Positions 18,591-29,663 of a stretch of DNA of 64,000 nt are shown here, piece by piece. The stretch comes from Polynucleobacter sp. MWH-Svant-W18 (GTDB taxonomy: Bacteria > Pseudomonadota > Gammaproteobacteria > Burkholderiales > Burkholderiaceae). The notes under the pieces were generated by a model that had not been told where the DNA came from, made no database searches, and worked only from the letters and a program-made list of their open reading frames with translations. The stretch spans positions 372,001 through 436,000 of the forward strand of contig NZ_CP061293.1 in the NCBI RefSeq assembly GCF_018687495.1, written 5' to 3'. Numbering within the stretch: position 1 is the stretch's first letter; the number at the start of each line of letters is the position of its first letter. The position numbers and the translations under genes were made by a program.

Positions 18591-19573
18591 CTATGTTTGC
18601 GAGAGTGGCAGGAACAGGAAGCTATTTACCCGAGCAGCGCCTGACTAACCAAGACTTGGTGGAGCGCCTTGCCAAAACAGGATTAGAGACCAGTGATGAA
18701 TGGATTAAAACTCGTAGCGGCATTGCTGCGCGTCACTTTGCTGCCGATCATGAATTAACCAGTGATCTTGCGGTGAAAGCTGCGCAAGCTGCATTAGAGA
18801 GTGCTGACATCACTTCTGAAGATTTAGATCTGATTATTTTGGCCACTTCTACACCAGACCATTTGGGCGGTTTTCCGAGTACGGCCTGTGTTGTGCAAGA
18901 TAAGTTAGGCGCTCATACCGCATGCGCTGCTTTTGATGTTCAAGCAGTTTGTGCTGGTTTTACCTATGCACTTGCAATTGCAGATGCCTTTATTCGTGCG
19001 GGCTCTTACAAAAAAGTATTAGTGATTGGCGCTGAAACCTTCTCTCGCATTTTGGATTTTCAGGATCGTGGTACTTGTGTCTTGTTTGGCGACGGCGCTG
19101 GGGCAGTGGTACTCGAAGCCTCCAATGAGCCTGGAATTTTATCTACGGCATTGCATGCAGATGGCAGTCAGCGTGACATTTTGTGTGTTCCTGGTCGCTC
19201 TAGTAATGGTCAAGTACAAGGCTCACCATTTATGACTATGGATGGTCAGGCGGTATTTAAATTAGCTGTCAAAGTATTGGAGCAAGTTGCTCACGAAGCC
19301 CTAGAGAAAGCCCATTTGAAGGCGGAGCAAATTGATTGGCTGGTGCCACATCAAGCGAATATTCGGATTATGGAAGGTACCGCTAAGAAGATGGGCATGT
19401 CGATGGACAAAGTGATTGTGACGGTGCATGAGCACGGCAACACTTCTGCTGCCTCGATCCCTTTAGCATTAGATGTGGGTGTACGCTCTGGTCAAATTCA
19501 ACGTGGTCAACATCTGTTATTGGAAGGTGTTGGTGGTGGTTTTGCATGGGGCGCAGCTGTACTCAAGTACTAG
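18587..19573 (+). CDS. fabH: Beta-ketoacyl-ACP synthase III
   Basis: This 328-residue condensing enzyme starts fatty acid synthesis from acetyl-CoA and malonyl-ACP. The catalytic triad is complete: C122 in [11 protein letters not shown], histidine in VPHQANIRI and asparagine in [11 protein letters not shown]. The start overlaps the plsX stop; a second ATG two codons on is an alternative. It is part of the plsX-fabH-fabD-fabG-acpP-fabF cluster. Confidence 0.97.
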   Translation: MTMFARVAGTGSYLPEQRLTNQDLVERLAKTGLETSDEWIKTRSGIAARHFAADHELTSDLAVKAAQAALESADITSEDLDLIILATSTPDHLGGFPSTACVVQDKLGAHTACAAFDVQAVCAGFTYALAIADAFIRAGSYKKVLVIGAETFSRILDFQDRGTCVLFGDGAGAVVLEASNEPGILSTALHADGSQRDILCVPGRSSNGQVQGSPFMTMDGQAVFKLAVKVLEQVAHEALEKAHLKAEQIDWLVPHQANIRIMEGTAKKMGMSMDKVIVTVHEHGNTSAASIPLALDVGVRSGQIQRGQHLLLEGVGGGFAWGAAVLKY

Positions 19574-19597
19574 TTTATTTTTTACTGAATTAACACT

Positions 19598-20533
19598 ATG
19601 ACATTTGCATTCGTATTTCCTGGCCAAGGTTCACAATCTGTTGGCATGCTCAATTCCATTGCGGATCGTGCTGAGGTGCGTGCAACTTTGCAGGAGGCCT
19701 CTGAGGCTTTGGGTGAAGATATTGCAAAGTTAATTGCTGAAGGCCCTGCTGAAGCATTGTCTTTAACGACCAACACTCAACCAGTGATGTTGACTGCTGG
19801 TGTCGCTTTCTATCGCGCCTGGTTGGCTGCCGGTGGCGCTACTCCTAAAGTCATGGCAGGTCATAGTTTGGGTGAATACTCCGCTTTAGTTGCAGCAGGC
19901 GTAATTTCTTTTAAAGATGCTGTTCCATTGGTGCGTTTTCGTGCTGATGCGATGCAAAATGCTGTACCAGTTGGTACTGGCGGCATGGCAGCGATCTTGG
20001 GTTTGGATGATGCAACAGTCATTCAAGTTTGTGCAGAGGCAAGTACTGCCTCTGGCGACGTGGTTGAGGCAGTAAATTTCAATGCCCCAGGTCAAGTGGT
20101 AATCGCGGGTGCAAGCGATGCAGTGAATAAAGCCTGTGAGTTACTCAAAGCTGCAGGCGCTAAGCGAGCATTGCCGCTACCGGTTTCTGCACCTTTTCAC
20201 TCTTCTTTATTGCAGCCTGCATCAGAAAAGCTCAAAACGTATTTGGCAGACATTGAATTTAAGGTGCCAACTATTTCTGTGATTAACAACGTGGATGTGG
20301 CTATTTTGAATGACCCTGTTGCAATTAAAGATGCCTTAGTGCGTCAAGCAGCAAAGCCTGTACGCTGGCATGAAACCATACAAGCGATGGCAGACCAAGG
20401 AATCATTCAAGCGGTGGAATGTGGTCCAGGTAAAGTCTTGGCTGGTTTAACCAAGCGAATTAACGATCAAATGACAGGGGTGCCTGTATTTGATGAAGCC
20501 AGCTTGAACGAAGCTTTGGCTACTCTAAAATAA
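19598..20533 (+). CDS. fabD: Malonyl-CoA:ACP transacylase
   Basis: The 311-residue enzyme loads malonate onto ACP. The nucleophile is S90 in the elbow MAGHSLGEYSAL; FVFPGQGSQSVGML at the N-terminus and the histidine in SAPFHSSLLQP complete the active site. It lies 24 bases after fabH and 39 before fabG in the fatty acid cluster. Confidence 0.97.
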   Translation: MTFAFVFPGQGSQSVGMLNSIADRAEVRATLQEASEALGEDIAKLIAEGPAEALSLTTNTQPVMLTAGVAFYRAWLAAGGATPKVMAGHSLGEYSALVAAGVISFKDAVPLVRFRADAMQNAVPVGTGGMAAILGLDDATVIQVCAEASTASGDVVEAVNFNAPGQVVIAGASDAVNKACELLKAAGAKRALPLPVSAPFHSSLLQPASEKLKTYLADIEFKVPTISVINNVDVAILNDPVAIKDALVRQAAKPVRWHETIQAMADQGIIQAVECGPGKVLAGLTKRINDQMTGVPVFDEASLNEALATLK

Positions 20534-20572
20534 TATCTATCCTAGATTATCTCGATATAGCGGAAGACAAAT

Positions 20573-21316
20573 ATGAATCTCGACTTAAGCGGACAAATTG
20601 CCTTAGTCACTGGCGCATCACGCGGCATCGGCCAAGCCATTGCAGACGAATTAGTTAAGTGCGGCGCAAAAGTGATTGGTACTGCAACTTCAGAGAGCGG
20701 TGCAAAAGCAATCGATGAGCGCTTAAAGTCTTCAGGCGGCTCTGGCTTGGTATTGAATGTCACTGAACCAAATGCGTGCGAAAACATCATTGAGCAGATT
20801 GTTAAAGAGTATGGTGGCATTCATATTTTGGTGAATAACGCTGGCATCACTCGAGATAACTTAGCGATGCGTATGAAGGCAGATGAGTGGACCGATGTGA
20901 TCGATACCAATTTGAGTTCAGTATTCCGTTTGTCTCAAGCGGTCTTACGCCCTATGATGAAAGCACGTGGTGGTCGCATCATCAATATCACCTCCATCGT
21001 TGGACATATGGGTAATGCTGGCCAGGCAAATTATGCGGCTGCAAAAGCAGGCGTTTCTGGAATGACTCGTGCCTTAGCCCGTGAAATTGGTAGCCGGAAT
21101 ATTACGGTCAATTGCGTGGCTCCAGGGTTTATTGATACAGATATGACCCGCGCTTTGAGCGAAGAGCAGCAAAATGCACTAAAAGTGAACATTCCGCTGG
21201 CCCGTTTGGGCAGTCCGGAGGATGTGGCCCAGGCTGTGGCTTTTTTGGCCTCTCCAGCCGCCGCTTACATTACGGGTAATACCCTACACGTCAATGGCGG
21301 CTTGTATCTAGCCTAA
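20573..21316 (+). CDS. fabG: 3-oxoacyl-ACP reductase
   Basis: This 247-residue short-chain dehydrogenase reduces beta-ketoacyl-ACP with NADPH. The cofactor motif is GASRGIGQAI, NNAGITRD is the structural motif, and the catalytic residues are S141, Y154 and K158 (ITSIVG, NYAAAKAG). IGSRNITVNCVAPGFIDTDMT is characteristic of FabG. It ends about 100 bases before acpP, and a promoter-like sequence lies in that gap. Confidence 0.97.
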   Translation: MNLDLSGQIALVTGASRGIGQAIADELVKCGAKVIGTATSESGAKAIDERLKSSGGSGLVLNVTEPNACENIIEQIVKEYGGIHILVNNAGITRDNLAMRMKADEWTDVIDTNLSSVFRLSQAVLRPMMKARGGRIINITSIVGHMGNAGQANYAAAKAGVSGMTRALAREIGSRNITVNCVAPGFIDTDMTRALSEEQQNALKVNIPLARLGSPEDVAQAVAFLASPAAAYITGNTLHVNGGLYLA

Positions 21317-21351
21317 TAGCAAAGTAAGGATTTTGTCATTTTTGGGCGAAT

Positions 21352-21380
21352 TTGCGAATTCGGTCCACCAAGCTGATAAA
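21352..21380 (+). promoter_or_regulatory. Possible acpP promoter
   Basis: TTGCGA and GATAAA are separated by exactly 17 bases, 38 bases before the acpP start. An extra promoter here would explain how ACP, needed in large amounts, is made above the level of its operon neighbours. Confidence 0.35.
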
Positions 21381-21418
21381 ATCCTTTTCATCGTTTTTTA
21401 CAACCCCTGGGGAAATTA

Positions 21419-21658
21419 ATGGACAACATCGAACAACGCGTTAAGAAAATCGTCGCCGAGCAATTGGGCGTCGCAGAAGGAGATATCAAGAATGAATCTT
21501 CTTTCGTGAACGACCTAGGCGCTGACTCTCTTGACACTGTTGAGCTGGTTATGGCTTTGGAAGATGAATTCGGTATCGAGATTCCTGATGAGGAAGCCGA
21601 AAAAATCACCACAGTTCAGCTCGCGATCGACTTCGCTAAATCTAAAGCTCAGGGTTAA
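21419..21658 (+). CDS. acpP: Acyl carrier protein
   Basis: This 79-residue acidic protein carries the growing acyl chain. The phosphopantetheine attachment serine is S37 in [11 protein letters not shown]; the four-helix ACP pattern is complete ([18 protein letters not shown] onward). AcpS, encoded at 30407-30799, installs its cofactor. A GGGGA ribosome site is upstream. It precedes fabF by 21 bases. Confidence 0.98.
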   Translation: MDNIEQRVKKIVAEQLGVAEGDIKNESSFVNDLGADSLDTVELVMALEDEFGIEIPDEEAEKITTVQLAIDFAKSKAQG

Positions 21659-21679
21659 TTCCCTAGCCTAGGTATTACT

Positions 21680-22927
21680 GTGTCAGCATCAAATGGCCGA
21701 CGCCGGGTAGTAGTTACCGGCCTTGGCCTCATCTCACCTGTTGGCAATTCAGTTGATGTAGCTTGGTCTAATTTGCTTGCGGGCAAATCTGGCATCGCTA
21801 CGATTACTAAATTCGACCACACTCCACTGAGCGTGCATTTCGCTGGAGAGGTGAAGGATTTCAACGTAGAAGAATATGTCTCTGCTAAAGAGGCACGCCA
21901 TATGGATACCTTTATCCATTACGGCATCGCGGCTGGCACGCAGGCCATTCGGGACAGCGGTCTAGAGGTCACCGAGCAAAACGCTGAACGCGTTGGTGTC
22001 ATGGTGGGCTCCGGTATTGGTGGCTTGCCGATGATTGAGGAAACTGGGGCAGAGTTATTGGCTCGCGGTCCCCGTCGTATTTCTCCATTCTTTGTACCGG
22101 GCTCCATCATTAATATGATTTCTGGTCACCTCAGTATTTTGTTTGGTCTTAAAGGTCCAAACGTGGCTGCAGTGACTGCATGTACTACTGGTTTACACAG
22201 TATCGGATTAGCGGCACGTTTAATTCAGTATGGCGATGCGGATGTGATGGTTGCTGGTGGTGCTGAGTCAACCATCTCTGCATTAGGGATCGGCGGCTTT
22301 GCTTCGGCAAGAGCACTCTCTACTCGCAATGACGATCCTGCGACTGCTTCACGTCCTTGGGATAAAGACCGTGATGGTTTTGTTCTTGGTGAAGGCGCTG
22401 GCGTTGTTGTGCTGGAAGAGTATGAGCATGCCAAAGCACGTGGCGCAAAAATCTATTGCGAATTGCTTGGCTTTGGTATGAGTGGTGATGCGTATCACAT
22501 GACTGCGCCAAATATGGATGGCCCACGCCGTTGTATGGTCAATGCGATGCGCGATGCGGGCTTAAATCCGGATCAAATTCAGTATCTCAATGCGCACGGT
22601 ACCTCTACGCCCTTGGGTGACAAGAATGAAACCGAGGCAATCAAAGCCGCTCTTGGCGATCATGCTAAAAAAGCACTGATTAACTCTACCAAGTCGATGA
22701 CGGGTCACCTTTTAGGTGGCGCTGGCGGTTTGGAGTCTGTTTTCACGATTCTGGCGCTTCATCACCAGAAATCCCCGCCCACCATCAATATCTTCAATCA
22801 AGATCCTGAGTGCGACTTGGACTACTGCGCCAATACTGCTAGGGACGTGAAGATCGATCACGCCGTCAAAAACAACTTTGGCTTTGGTGGTACTAACGGC
22901 ACCTTGATTTTTGGTAAGCTGACCTAA
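21680..22927 (+). CDS. fabF: Beta-ketoacyl-ACP synthase II
   Basis: The 415-residue elongating synthase uses a GTG start. Active-site residues are C168 in [10 protein letters not shown] and histidines in [10 protein letters not shown] and [19 protein letters not shown]-like [18 protein letters not shown] and the C-terminal [10 protein letters not shown] are typical. It is the last gene of the fab cluster. In many relatives rpoE-rseA-rseB follow; here mucD follows directly after 50 bases. Confidence 0.97.
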   Translation: MSASNGRRRVVVTGLGLISPVGNSVDVAWSNLLAGKSGIATITKFDHTPLSVHFAGEVKDFNVEEYVSAKEARHMDTFIHYGIAAGTQAIRDSGLEVTEQNAERVGVMVGSGIGGLPMIEETGAELLARGPRRISPFFVPGSIINMISGHLSILFGLKGPNVAAVTACTTGLHSIGLAARLIQYGDADVMVAGGAESTISALGIGGFASARALSTRNDDPATASRPWDKDRDGFVLGEGAGVVVLEEYEHAKARGAKIYCELLGFGMSGDAYHMTAPNMDGPRRCMVNAMRDAGLNPDQIQYLNAHGTSTPLGDKNETEAIKAALGDHAKKALINSTKSMTGHLLGGAGGLESVFTILALHHQKSPPTINIFNQDPECDLDYCANTARDVKIDHAVKNNFGFGGTNGTLIFGKLT

Positions 22928-22977
22928 TATCCTCTTTATCTCCATTTTTTGGTTTTCACCAAGTAGGTCATAGCATC

Positions 22978-24426
22978 ATGAAAAAGTACTTTATTGCGCT
23001 CTTGGCTATTTTGAGTCTTGGCCAAATATCATTTATTGCACCAGCGATTGCTCAAAATCCTCGAGTCACGATTCCGGATTTTGCCGACTTGGTTGAGCGC
23101 GCAAGTCCTGCTGTAGTCAATATTCGGACCACTGAAAAAGTGATGGTTCAGCAATCTCAAGGCGGCATTCCTGGAATGCCTGAGGATCAAGCAGAATTTT
23201 TCCGTCGCTTCTTTGGTGTACCTATTCCTGGAATTCCGAATGGGCCAAAACCAACACAGCCAAACCCTAGCAAACCACAAGAGGCCGATCGTGGCGTTGG
23301 CTCTGGTTTCATTATCGAATCAAATGGTTTGATTCTGACTAATGCTCACGTTGTTGAGGGTGCAACGACCATTTATGTCACTCTAACTGACAAGCGTGAG
23401 TTCAAAGCAAGGTTGTTGGGTATGGATAAGCGTACCGATGTAGCAGTGGTAAAAATTGAAGCGCGTGATTTACCAAAGTTGCCTTTAGGTGATTCATCTA
23501 AGGTGCGAGTGGGCGAGTGGGTCTTGGCCATTGGCTCCCCATTTGGCCTTGAAAATACAGTGACTGCGGGTATTGTGTCAGCCAAGAGTCGAGATACTGG
23601 TGATTACCTGCCCTTTATTCAGACTGACGTTGCAGTCAATCCCGGCAACTCTGGCGGCCCCTTGCTCAATACTGCAGGTCAAGTAATTGGTATTAACTCT
23701 CAAATCTTTAGCCGCTCTGGTGGCTATATGGGAATTTCATTTGCGATTCCAATTGATGAGGCGATGCGCGTTGCCGATCAACTGCGCACGAACGGCAAAA
23801 TGACTCGAGGTCGTATTGGTGTGGCCTTGGGTGAGATGACTAAAGAGGTTGCAGAGAGTTTAGGTTTAGGAAAACCGCATGGTGCTTATGTGCGCAATGT
23901 TGAACCGAATGGCCCGGCAGCAAATGGCGGCATTGAAGCGGGAGATGTCATTCTTGCTTTTAATGGACGTGATATTGCAAAGTCAACGGATTTGCCGCGA
24001 GTGGTTGGTGAAACCAAGCCAGGAAGCACTGCTACTGTTCAAGTGTGGCGTAAGGGTGCAACACGCGATTTGACAGTCACTGTGGCAGATACTGACTCTG
24101 CACAGGTAGCTACCAAAAAGCCAGATGTCCCTAATGCCAATAGTAATAGTGCGAATGCTTTCGGTGTTGCGGTAAGCGACGTATCAGATAGCAAAAAGAA
24201 GGATCTCAATATCAAAGGTGGTGTGGATGTGACCGGTTTAGGGGAGGGCTCTCTGGCGCGAGCTGGTGTTCGTCCTGGGGATGTGATTATTCGCATTGCC
24301 GACACCGATATCACCGGAGTAAAGCAGTTTGAAGCCCTGGTTAAAGGCCTTGATGCCAATAAGGCCGTTCCAGTCTTTATCCGCCGTTCTGACAGCACTC
24401 TGGTCATCCCAGTAAGACCAAAATAA
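22978..24426 (+). CDS. mucD: Periplasmic Do-family serine protease (MucD/DegQ-like)
   Basis: The 482-residue protein has a signal peptide (residues 1-26, ending PAIAQN). The trypsin-like domain has catalytic H124 (LTNAHVVEG), D154 (KRTDVAVVK) and S225 (NPGNSGGPL), and is followed by two PDZ domains (about 275-365 and 395-480). It degrades or refolds damaged envelope proteins. The position before lepA matches Pseudomonas and betaproteobacterial mucD. A GGCGCC-ttttA-GGCGCC hairpin lies in the 136-base gap before lepA. Confidence 0.95.
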   Translation: MKKYFIALLAILSLGQISFIAPAIAQNPRVTIPDFADLVERASPAVVNIRTTEKVMVQQSQGGIPGMPEDQAEFFRRFFGVPIPGIPNGPKPTQPNPSKPQEADRGVGSGFIIESNGLILTNAHVVEGATTIYVTLTDKREFKARLLGMDKRTDVAVVKIEARDLPKLPLGDSSKVRVGEWVLAIGSPFGLENTVTAGIVSAKSRDTGDYLPFIQTDVAVNPGNSGGPLLNTAGQVIGINSQIFSRSGGYMGISFAIPIDEAMRVADQLRTNGKMTRGRIGVALGEMTKEVAESLGLGKPHGAYVRNVEPNGPAANGGIEAGDVILAFNGRDIAKSTDLPRVVGETKPGSTATVQVWRKGATRDLTVTVADTDSAQVATKKPDVPNANSNSANAFGVAVSDVSDSKKKDLNIKGGVDVTGLGEGSLARAGVRPGDVIIRIADTDITGVKQFEALVKGLDANKAVPVFIRRSDSTLVIPVRPK

Positions 24427-24562
24427 GCCCTTTTTAGGCTGAAAAATAGGGTTCGGCGCCTTTTAGGCGCCACCCATTACAATTCCCTTAAGACGGCTTT
24501 TTGCAGCGCATCATCGTGGTGCGTTCTGACAAGGCGTTTTTTGAATGAGCTATTAAGACGCT

Positions 24563-26368
24563 ATGGATTTAATCCGCAATTTTTCTATCATCGCCCATAT
24601 TGATCACGGCAAATCGACGCTTGCGGATCGCATTATTCAACTGTGTGGCGGCCTTTCTGATCGAGAAATGGAAGCCCAGGTCCTCGATTCAATGGATATT
24701 GAGCGCGAACGCGGCATCACTATCAAAGCGCAAACGGCAGCTTTAAATTACAAAGCCAAAGACGGCAAGATTTATAACATCAACCTGATTGATACCCCAG
24801 GGCACGTTGACTTTTCATATGAGGTCAGCCGATCTTTATCGGCTTGTGAGGGTGCCTTATTAGTGGTTGATGCTAGTCAGGGCGTTGAGGCGCAAACAGT
24901 TGCTAACTGTTACATGGCGCTTGAGTTGGGCGTTGAAGTTGTGCCGGTACTGAATAAGATTGATTTACCCCAAGCTGATCCTGAGCGCGCCAAAAAAGAA
25001 ATTGAAGACGTCATTGGTATTGATGCATCTGAAGCCGTCACTTGCTCAGCAAAAACCGGTTTAGGTGTTGCAGATGTCATCGAGGAAATGATCGCCAGAG
25101 TGCCTCCACCAAAAGGTAACGCAGCCGATCCATTGCAAGCGTTGATCATTGACTCTTGGTTTGATAACTACGTGGGTGTGGTGATGTTGGTACGCGTTGT
25201 GAACGGCACACTCAAACCCAAAGAAAAAATTACTTTAATGGCTAATGGCTCAAGCCATTTAGTAGAGCACGTCGGTGTGTTTAGTCCAAAGTCAGTCGAT
25301 CGTCCAGAGCTATCTGCTGGTCAAGTGGGCTTTGTGATTGCTGGCATCAAAGAATTAAAGGCTGCCAAGGTTGGAGATACCGTTACGCATTCTCCAGGGC
25401 AGCAAGGTCGAGTTCCTGCGGCTGAGCCGCTGCCCGGCTTCAAAGAGGTAAAACCCCAAGTCTTTGCCGGCTTATATCCAGTTGAGGCCAGTGAATACGA
25501 TCAGCTGCGCGAGTCTCTTGAAAAACTCAAGCTGAACGATGCATCACTCTTGTATGAACCAGAGGTCTCACAAGCCTTGGGTTTTGGTTTCCGTTGCGGC
25601 TTCCTAGGTTTGCTCCACATGGAGATTGTGCAAGAGCGTTTAGAGCGTCAGTACGGCATGAATCTTATTACGACTGCGCCAACCGTGGTGTATCAAGTAC
25701 AGCAGTCGGATGGCACGATCTTGATGGTCGATAACCCATCCAAGATGCCTGAGACCAGTAAGGTTGACACCATTATGGAGCCGATCGTAACGGTCAACCT
25801 CTACATGCCACAAGAGTATGTCGGTTCGGTCATTACCTTGTGCGTTGGCAAGCGTGGGATTCAAACGGGTATGAATTACCTCGGACGCCAAGTGCAACTG
25901 ACTTATGAGTTACCGATGGCAGAAATTGTGTTGGATTTCTTTGATCGCTTGAAGTCTATTTCTCGCGGTTATGCCTCCATGGATTATGAATTTAAAGAAT
26001 ATCGTCCTGCAGATGTAGTGAAGGTCGATATCCTCATTAACGGTGAACGTGTTGATGCGCTCTCAGTAATTGTGCACAGAAGCAATAGCCAGCATCGTGG
26101 TCGCGAAGTAGTTTCTAAGATGCGCGGCATTATTCCGCGTCAAATGTTTGATGTAGCGATACAAGCAGCAATCGGCAGCAATATCGTCGCTCGTGAAAAC
26201 GTCAAAGCCTTGCGTAAAAACGTCTTGGCCAAATGTTATGGCGGTGATATTTCCCGTAAGCGCAAGTTATTAGAAAAACAAAAAGAAGGTAAGAAGCGCA
26301 TGAAGCAAGTTGGTAACGTTGAGATTCCACAAGAAGCCTTCCTGGCGATTTTGCAGGTGGAAGATTAA
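24563..26368 (+). CDS. lepA: Elongation factor 4 (LepA)
   Basis: This 601-residue translational GTPase back-translocates stalled ribosomes and helps ribosome assembly. G1 is [14 protein letters not shown]2 [10 protein letters not shown]3 DTPGHVDF and G4 [10 protein letters not shown]. The C-terminal domain unique to LepA ([15 protein letters not shown], and the end region [13 protein letters not shown]) is complete. It overlaps lepB by one base (TAATG), giving tight translational coupling. Confidence 0.98.
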   Translation: MDLIRNFSIIAHIDHGKSTLADRIIQLCGGLSDREMEAQVLDSMDIERERGITIKAQTAALNYKAKDGKIYNINLIDTPGHVDFSYEVSRSLSACEGALLVVDASQGVEAQTVANCYMALELGVEVVPVLNKIDLPQADPERAKKEIEDVIGIDASEAVTCSAKTGLGVADVIEEMIARVPPPKGNAADPLQALIIDSWFDNYVGVVMLVRVVNGTLKPKEKITLMANGSSHLVEHVGVFSPKSVDRPELSAGQVGFVIAGIKELKAAKVGDTVTHSPGQQGRVPAAEPLPGFKEVKPQVFAGLYPVEASEYDQLRESLEKLKLNDASLLYEPEVSQALGFGFRCGFLGLLHMEIVQERLERQYGMNLITTAPTVVYQVQQSDGTILMVDNPSKMPETSKVDTIMEPIVTVNLYMPQEYVGSVITLCVGKRGIQTGMNYLGRQVQLTYELPMAEIVLDFFDRLKSISRGYASMDYEFKEYRPADVVKVDILINGERVDALSVIVHRSNSQHRGREVVSKMRGIIPRQMFDVAIQAAIGSNIVARENVKALRKNVLAKCYGGDISRKRKLLEKQKEGKKRMKQVGNVEIPQEAFLAILQVED

Positions 26369-27174
26369 TGAACTTCGCTCTCATTCTCTTGATCTTGGTA
26401 ATTGTTTCAGGCATTGCTTGGGTGGCTGACAAGATGTACTTTGCCCCCCAAAGAAAACTTGCCGGCATTGATCGTATGCCATTGTGGCTGGAGTACACGG
26501 CAGGTTTCTTTCCGGTCATCTGCGCGGTATTTGTACTGCGCTCTTTCATCGTGGAGCCATTTAAGATTCCATCTGGGTCGATGATCCCAACCTTGCAGAT
26601 TGGCGACTTCATCTTGGTAAATAAATTTACCTATGGCATTCGTCTGCCGGTCATCAATCAAAAGATAGTGGATTTGGGTTCACCTAAGCGGGGTGATGTG
26701 GTGGTATTCCGTTATCCACGTGATGAGTCAGTTGATTACATCAAACGAGTTGTTGCTCTACCAGGTGATGTTATTACTTATCAAGATAAGCGTCTAACAG
26801 TAAATGGCCAAGCATTGCAATACAGCGGTGGTGAGACCTATCTTGATCCAGAGAATATGCGTTACGCCAAGCGCTATACAGAAACCTTTCCAGCAGATTT
26901 GGGTGGCAATCGCCATGAGATCTTGAATGATCCTGATCGCCCATCTGCCGTATTTCCGACTGAACGTTTTCCGGGTGTGGAGTTCTGTCAGTACCAACAA
27001 GCAGGTTTGACTTGCACAGTTCCACCGGGGCATTACTTTGCAATGGGTGATAACCGCGACAACAGTGCTGATTCTCGCTACTGGGGCTTTGTGCCAGATA
27101 AGAATATTGTTGGCAAAGCTTTCTTTGTCTGGTTAAACCTGGGCAACTTAGGTCGTATCGGTGGCTTTGAGTAA
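26368..27174 (+). CDS. lepB: Signal peptidase I
   Basis: The 268-residue inner-membrane protease removes Sec and Tat signal peptides. Two N-terminal transmembrane helices (about 2-20 and 44-60) precede box B with the nucleophile S71 (PSGSMIPTL), box D with the lysine base K126 (DYIKRVVALPGD) and box E (MGDNRDNSADSRYWG). It processes the exported products encoded elsewhere in this window. It sits in the conserved lepA-lepB-rnc-era-recO order. Confidence 0.97.
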   Translation: MNFALILLILVIVSGIAWVADKMYFAPQRKLAGIDRMPLWLEYTAGFFPVICAVFVLRSFIVEPFKIPSGSMIPTLQIGDFILVNKFTYGIRLPVINQKIVDLGSPKRGDVVVFRYPRDESVDYIKRVVALPGDVITYQDKRLTVNGQALQYSGGETYLDPENMRYAKRYTETFPADLGGNRHEILNDPDRPSAVFPTERFPGVEFCQYQQAGLTCTVPPGHYFAMGDNRDNSADSRYWGFVPDKNIVGKAFFVWLNLGNLGRIGGFE

Positions 27175-27180
27175 TCCACT

Positions 27181-27972
27181 ATGAACGCACGCGCCGTCAT
27201 TGACACCATGCCCTTGCAAGAACGCTTGGGCTACAGCTTCAAGAAGCCGGAGCTCTTAAACCAGGCCTTGACTCACCGTAGTCATAGCAAGAGAAACAAT
27301 GAGCGCTTGGAGTTCTTAGGTGACTCTATTCTTAACTGCGTCGTTGCGGATTTACTGTACGAGCGTTACTCCGATTTGGATGAGGGTGATCTATCGCGCG
27401 TGCGCGCTAATCTAGTGAAGCAACAAGCTTTATATGAGATTGCACAAACTTTATCGCTATCTGATTATCTGCGCTTGGGTGAGGGTGAATTGAAGAGTGG
27501 CGGTTTTCGTCGCCCCTCCATCTTGGCCGATACGCTCGAGGCAGTAACCGGCGCAATCTTTTTAGACGGTGGCTTTGATGCTGCTAAGGCATGCTTACGC
27601 AAGCTATATTCCGTAATCTTGGTGCATGTGGATCCCAAAACCTTGGGTAAGGATGACAAAACACTTTTGCAAGAGTGTCTACAAAGCTATCAGCTGCCTT
27701 TGCCAACTTATAACGTAACTGGCACTACTGGCGCTGCCCATAATCAGCAGTTTGAGGTGGAGTGCCTGATTCCTAGTTTGCGGGTTTCTGTAAAAGGTGA
27801 GGGCGCGTCTCGTCGCGCAGCTGAACAATCCGCCGCAAAAACAGCGCTGGTAGCGGTACTGAAAGCGCTGCCGCAGGAATCTCGTAAACCAAAGAAAACT
27901 CGGTCAGCGAAGAAAAAAGCAGCAAAAAAAGAAGCTACTGAAGAGCAGTTAAACCTCAAGCTGAAGGGCTAA
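27181..27972 (+). CDS. rnc: Ribonuclease III
   Basis: The 263-residue double-strand-specific endonuclease processes rRNA precursors and regulatory duplexes. The RNase III signature [13 protein letters not shown] holds the metal ligands (E42 region, D48), with the second acidic cluster in [16 protein letters not shown] dsRNA-binding domain (about 155-225, [18 protein letters not shown] and [18 protein letters not shown]) follows. The end is a lysine-rich tail, [15 protein letters not shown]. It is 6 bases after lepB and 2 bases before the era GTG. Confidence 0.97.
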   Translation: MNARAVIDTMPLQERLGYSFKKPELLNQALTHRSHSKRNNERLEFLGDSILNCVVADLLYERYSDLDEGDLSRVRANLVKQQALYEIAQTLSLSDYLRLGEGELKSGGFRRPSILADTLEAVTGAIFLDGGFDAAKACLRKLYSVILVHVDPKTLGKDDKTLLQECLQSYQLPLPTYNVTGTTGAAHNQQFEVECLIPSLRVSVKGEGASRRAAEQSAAKTALVAVLKALPQESRKPKKTRSAKKKAAKKEATEEQLNLKLKG

Positions 27973-27974
27973 TC

Positions 27975-28910
27975 GTGTTTAGATGCGGCACCATCGCCAT
28001 TGTTGGGCGTCCCAATATGGGTAAATCCACCTTGCTCAATGCTTTGGTTGGTCAAAAGATCAGCATTACTTCTCGTAAGGCCCAAACCACACGCCATCGA
28101 ATTTTGGGCATTCAGAATCGTGAGGAAGCTCAATTTATCTTCATTGATACCCCAGGTTTTCAGACACGTCTGATGAATACCCTCAACAAGGCGTTGAACC
28201 GAACGGTGACTACCGCTTTGCAAGATGTCAATGTGGCTTGCTTCGTAGTTGAAGCAGGATATTTTGGTGAGGATGACAAGAAGGTATTGAAACTTTTGCC
28301 AGATGATTTGCCAGTCGTTCTGGTTCTGAATAAGCTTGATCTGTTTAATAGCCGTTTTCAGACGCCATCCGAGCGTGATCAAGCGCTGCTGAACTTTATG
28401 AAAGAAATGTCTAAACCTTGGTGTGAGTTGGGTGGGCATGAAGATCAGAAGTGTGAGTTCGCAGAAATCGTACCGATGAGCGCCAAGAGTCCTGGTGATA
28501 TCGAAAGACTCCTGGATGTATTGGAAGGCTATTTACCTGAGGCACCTGCGGTCTATGATGGCGATACGATTACTGATCGCAGTGAACGTTTCTTAGCCGC
28601 TGAAATCTTGCGCGAGAAAGTATTTCGCTTTACTGGTGAAGAACTTCCCTATACCAGCACAGTCGTGATTGATCAATTTAAGATGGATGGCAAGATGCGC
28701 CGCATTGCGGCAACCATTTTGGTAGATCGTGATAGCCATAAGGCTATGATAATTGGCGCAAAGGGCGAGCGTTTGAAGAAGATCTCCACCGATGCCCGCA
28801 TCGATATGGAAAAGCTCTTTGATGGCAAAGTCTTTTTAGAGACCTGGGTCAAGGTGAAGCGTGGCTGGGCTGATGATCGCGCTGAATTACGGGCGCAGGG
28901 TCTGGAATAA
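27975..28910 (+). CDS. era: GTPase Era
   Basis: This 311-residue GTPase is needed for 16S rRNA maturation and 30S assembly. The GTG start places the G1 loop at residues 11-18 (GRPNMGKS); most Era proteins have V where M15 stands. G3 is DTPGFQ, G4 NKLD, and the C-terminal KH domain has [17 protein letters not shown]. It is translationally close-coupled to rnc, a conserved pairing: RNase III and Era act on the same rRNA. Confidence 0.97.
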   Translation: MFRCGTIAIVGRPNMGKSTLLNALVGQKISITSRKAQTTRHRILGIQNREEAQFIFIDTPGFQTRLMNTLNKALNRTVTTALQDVNVACFVVEAGYFGEDDKKVLKLLPDDLPVVLVLNKLDLFNSRFQTPSERDQALLNFMKEMSKPWCELGGHEDQKCEFAEIVPMSAKSPGDIERLLDVLEGYLPEAPAVYDGDTITDRSERFLAAEILREKVFRFTGEELPYTSTVVIDQFKMDGKMRRIAATILVDRDSHKAMIIGAKGERLKKISTDARIDMEKLFDGKVFLETWVKVKRGWADDRAELRAQGLE

Positions 28911-28916
28911 ATTCTG

Positions 28917-29651
28917 ATGGCCTCAATTCGTGTTGCTGACGAACCTGCTTTTGTATTGCATAGCATCCCTTATAAAGAGACCAGCTTAATCCTGGATGTT
29001 TTTACGCGGTCTCATGGCCGGATGGCCCTCATTGCTAAAGGCGCCAAGCGCCCACACTCAGTTCTTCGCCCGGTATTGCAGCGCTTTCAACCGCTACTCG
29101 TTTCTTGGAGTGGTAAATCAGAACTGCGTACCCTAACCAAATCTGAGTGGGTGGGCGGTATGCCTGCTCTAGTAGGTGATGCATTGTTGTGTGGTTTCTA
29201 TCTCAATGAACTACTCGTGAAGTTTTTAGCGCGTGAGGACGATTATGAAAAACTCTATGACCGGTATGCGGAAACTATTAATGCATTGTCAAATCTTGAA
29301 TTTGAATCCAAGGGCTTAGAGGAAATTTTGCGCCCATTCGAGCTCTCGCTGTTACAAGAGACTGGATATGCCGCCGCTTTGGACCGCTGTGTAGAAACTA
29401 ATGCTGCACCTGAAGCTGATACCCATTATGTGTATCAGCCAGAGCGTGGAGTACGACCAATGCAGGGCGATGATCCAGGGCACTGGCCGGTGTTGGTGGG
29501 CAAATCTCTTTTAGATATTGCAGCGGGGAATTTTTCAGATTCACAGACGCTTTCTGAGAGCAAGCAACTCATGCGCTTTCTACTGAGTTTGCATCTACAA
29601 GATCAAGTATTAACTACCCGCCAAATTTTGATTGATTTGAAGAAAATCTAG
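28917..29651 (+). CDS. recO: DNA repair protein RecO
   Basis: The 244-residue protein promotes RecA loading with RecR and anneals SSB-coated strands. It has an N-terminal OB fold (about 8-80, AFVLHSIPYKETSLILDVFT then LIAKGAKRP) and a helical C-terminal domain. Family lengths are 230-250 residues. It is six bases downstream of era, the standard order. Confidence 0.94.
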   Translation: MASIRVADEPAFVLHSIPYKETSLILDVFTRSHGRMALIAKGAKRPHSVLRPVLQRFQPLLVSWSGKSELRTLTKSEWVGGMPALVGDALLCGFYLNELLVKFLAREDDYEKLYDRYAETINALSNLEFESKGLEEILRPFELSLLQETGYAAALDRCVETNAAPEADTHYVYQPERGVRPMQGDDPGHWPVLVGKSLLDIAAGNFSDSQTLSESKQLMRFLLSLHLQDQVLTTRQILIDLKKI

Positions 29652-29663
29652 TAATCTACAGTC

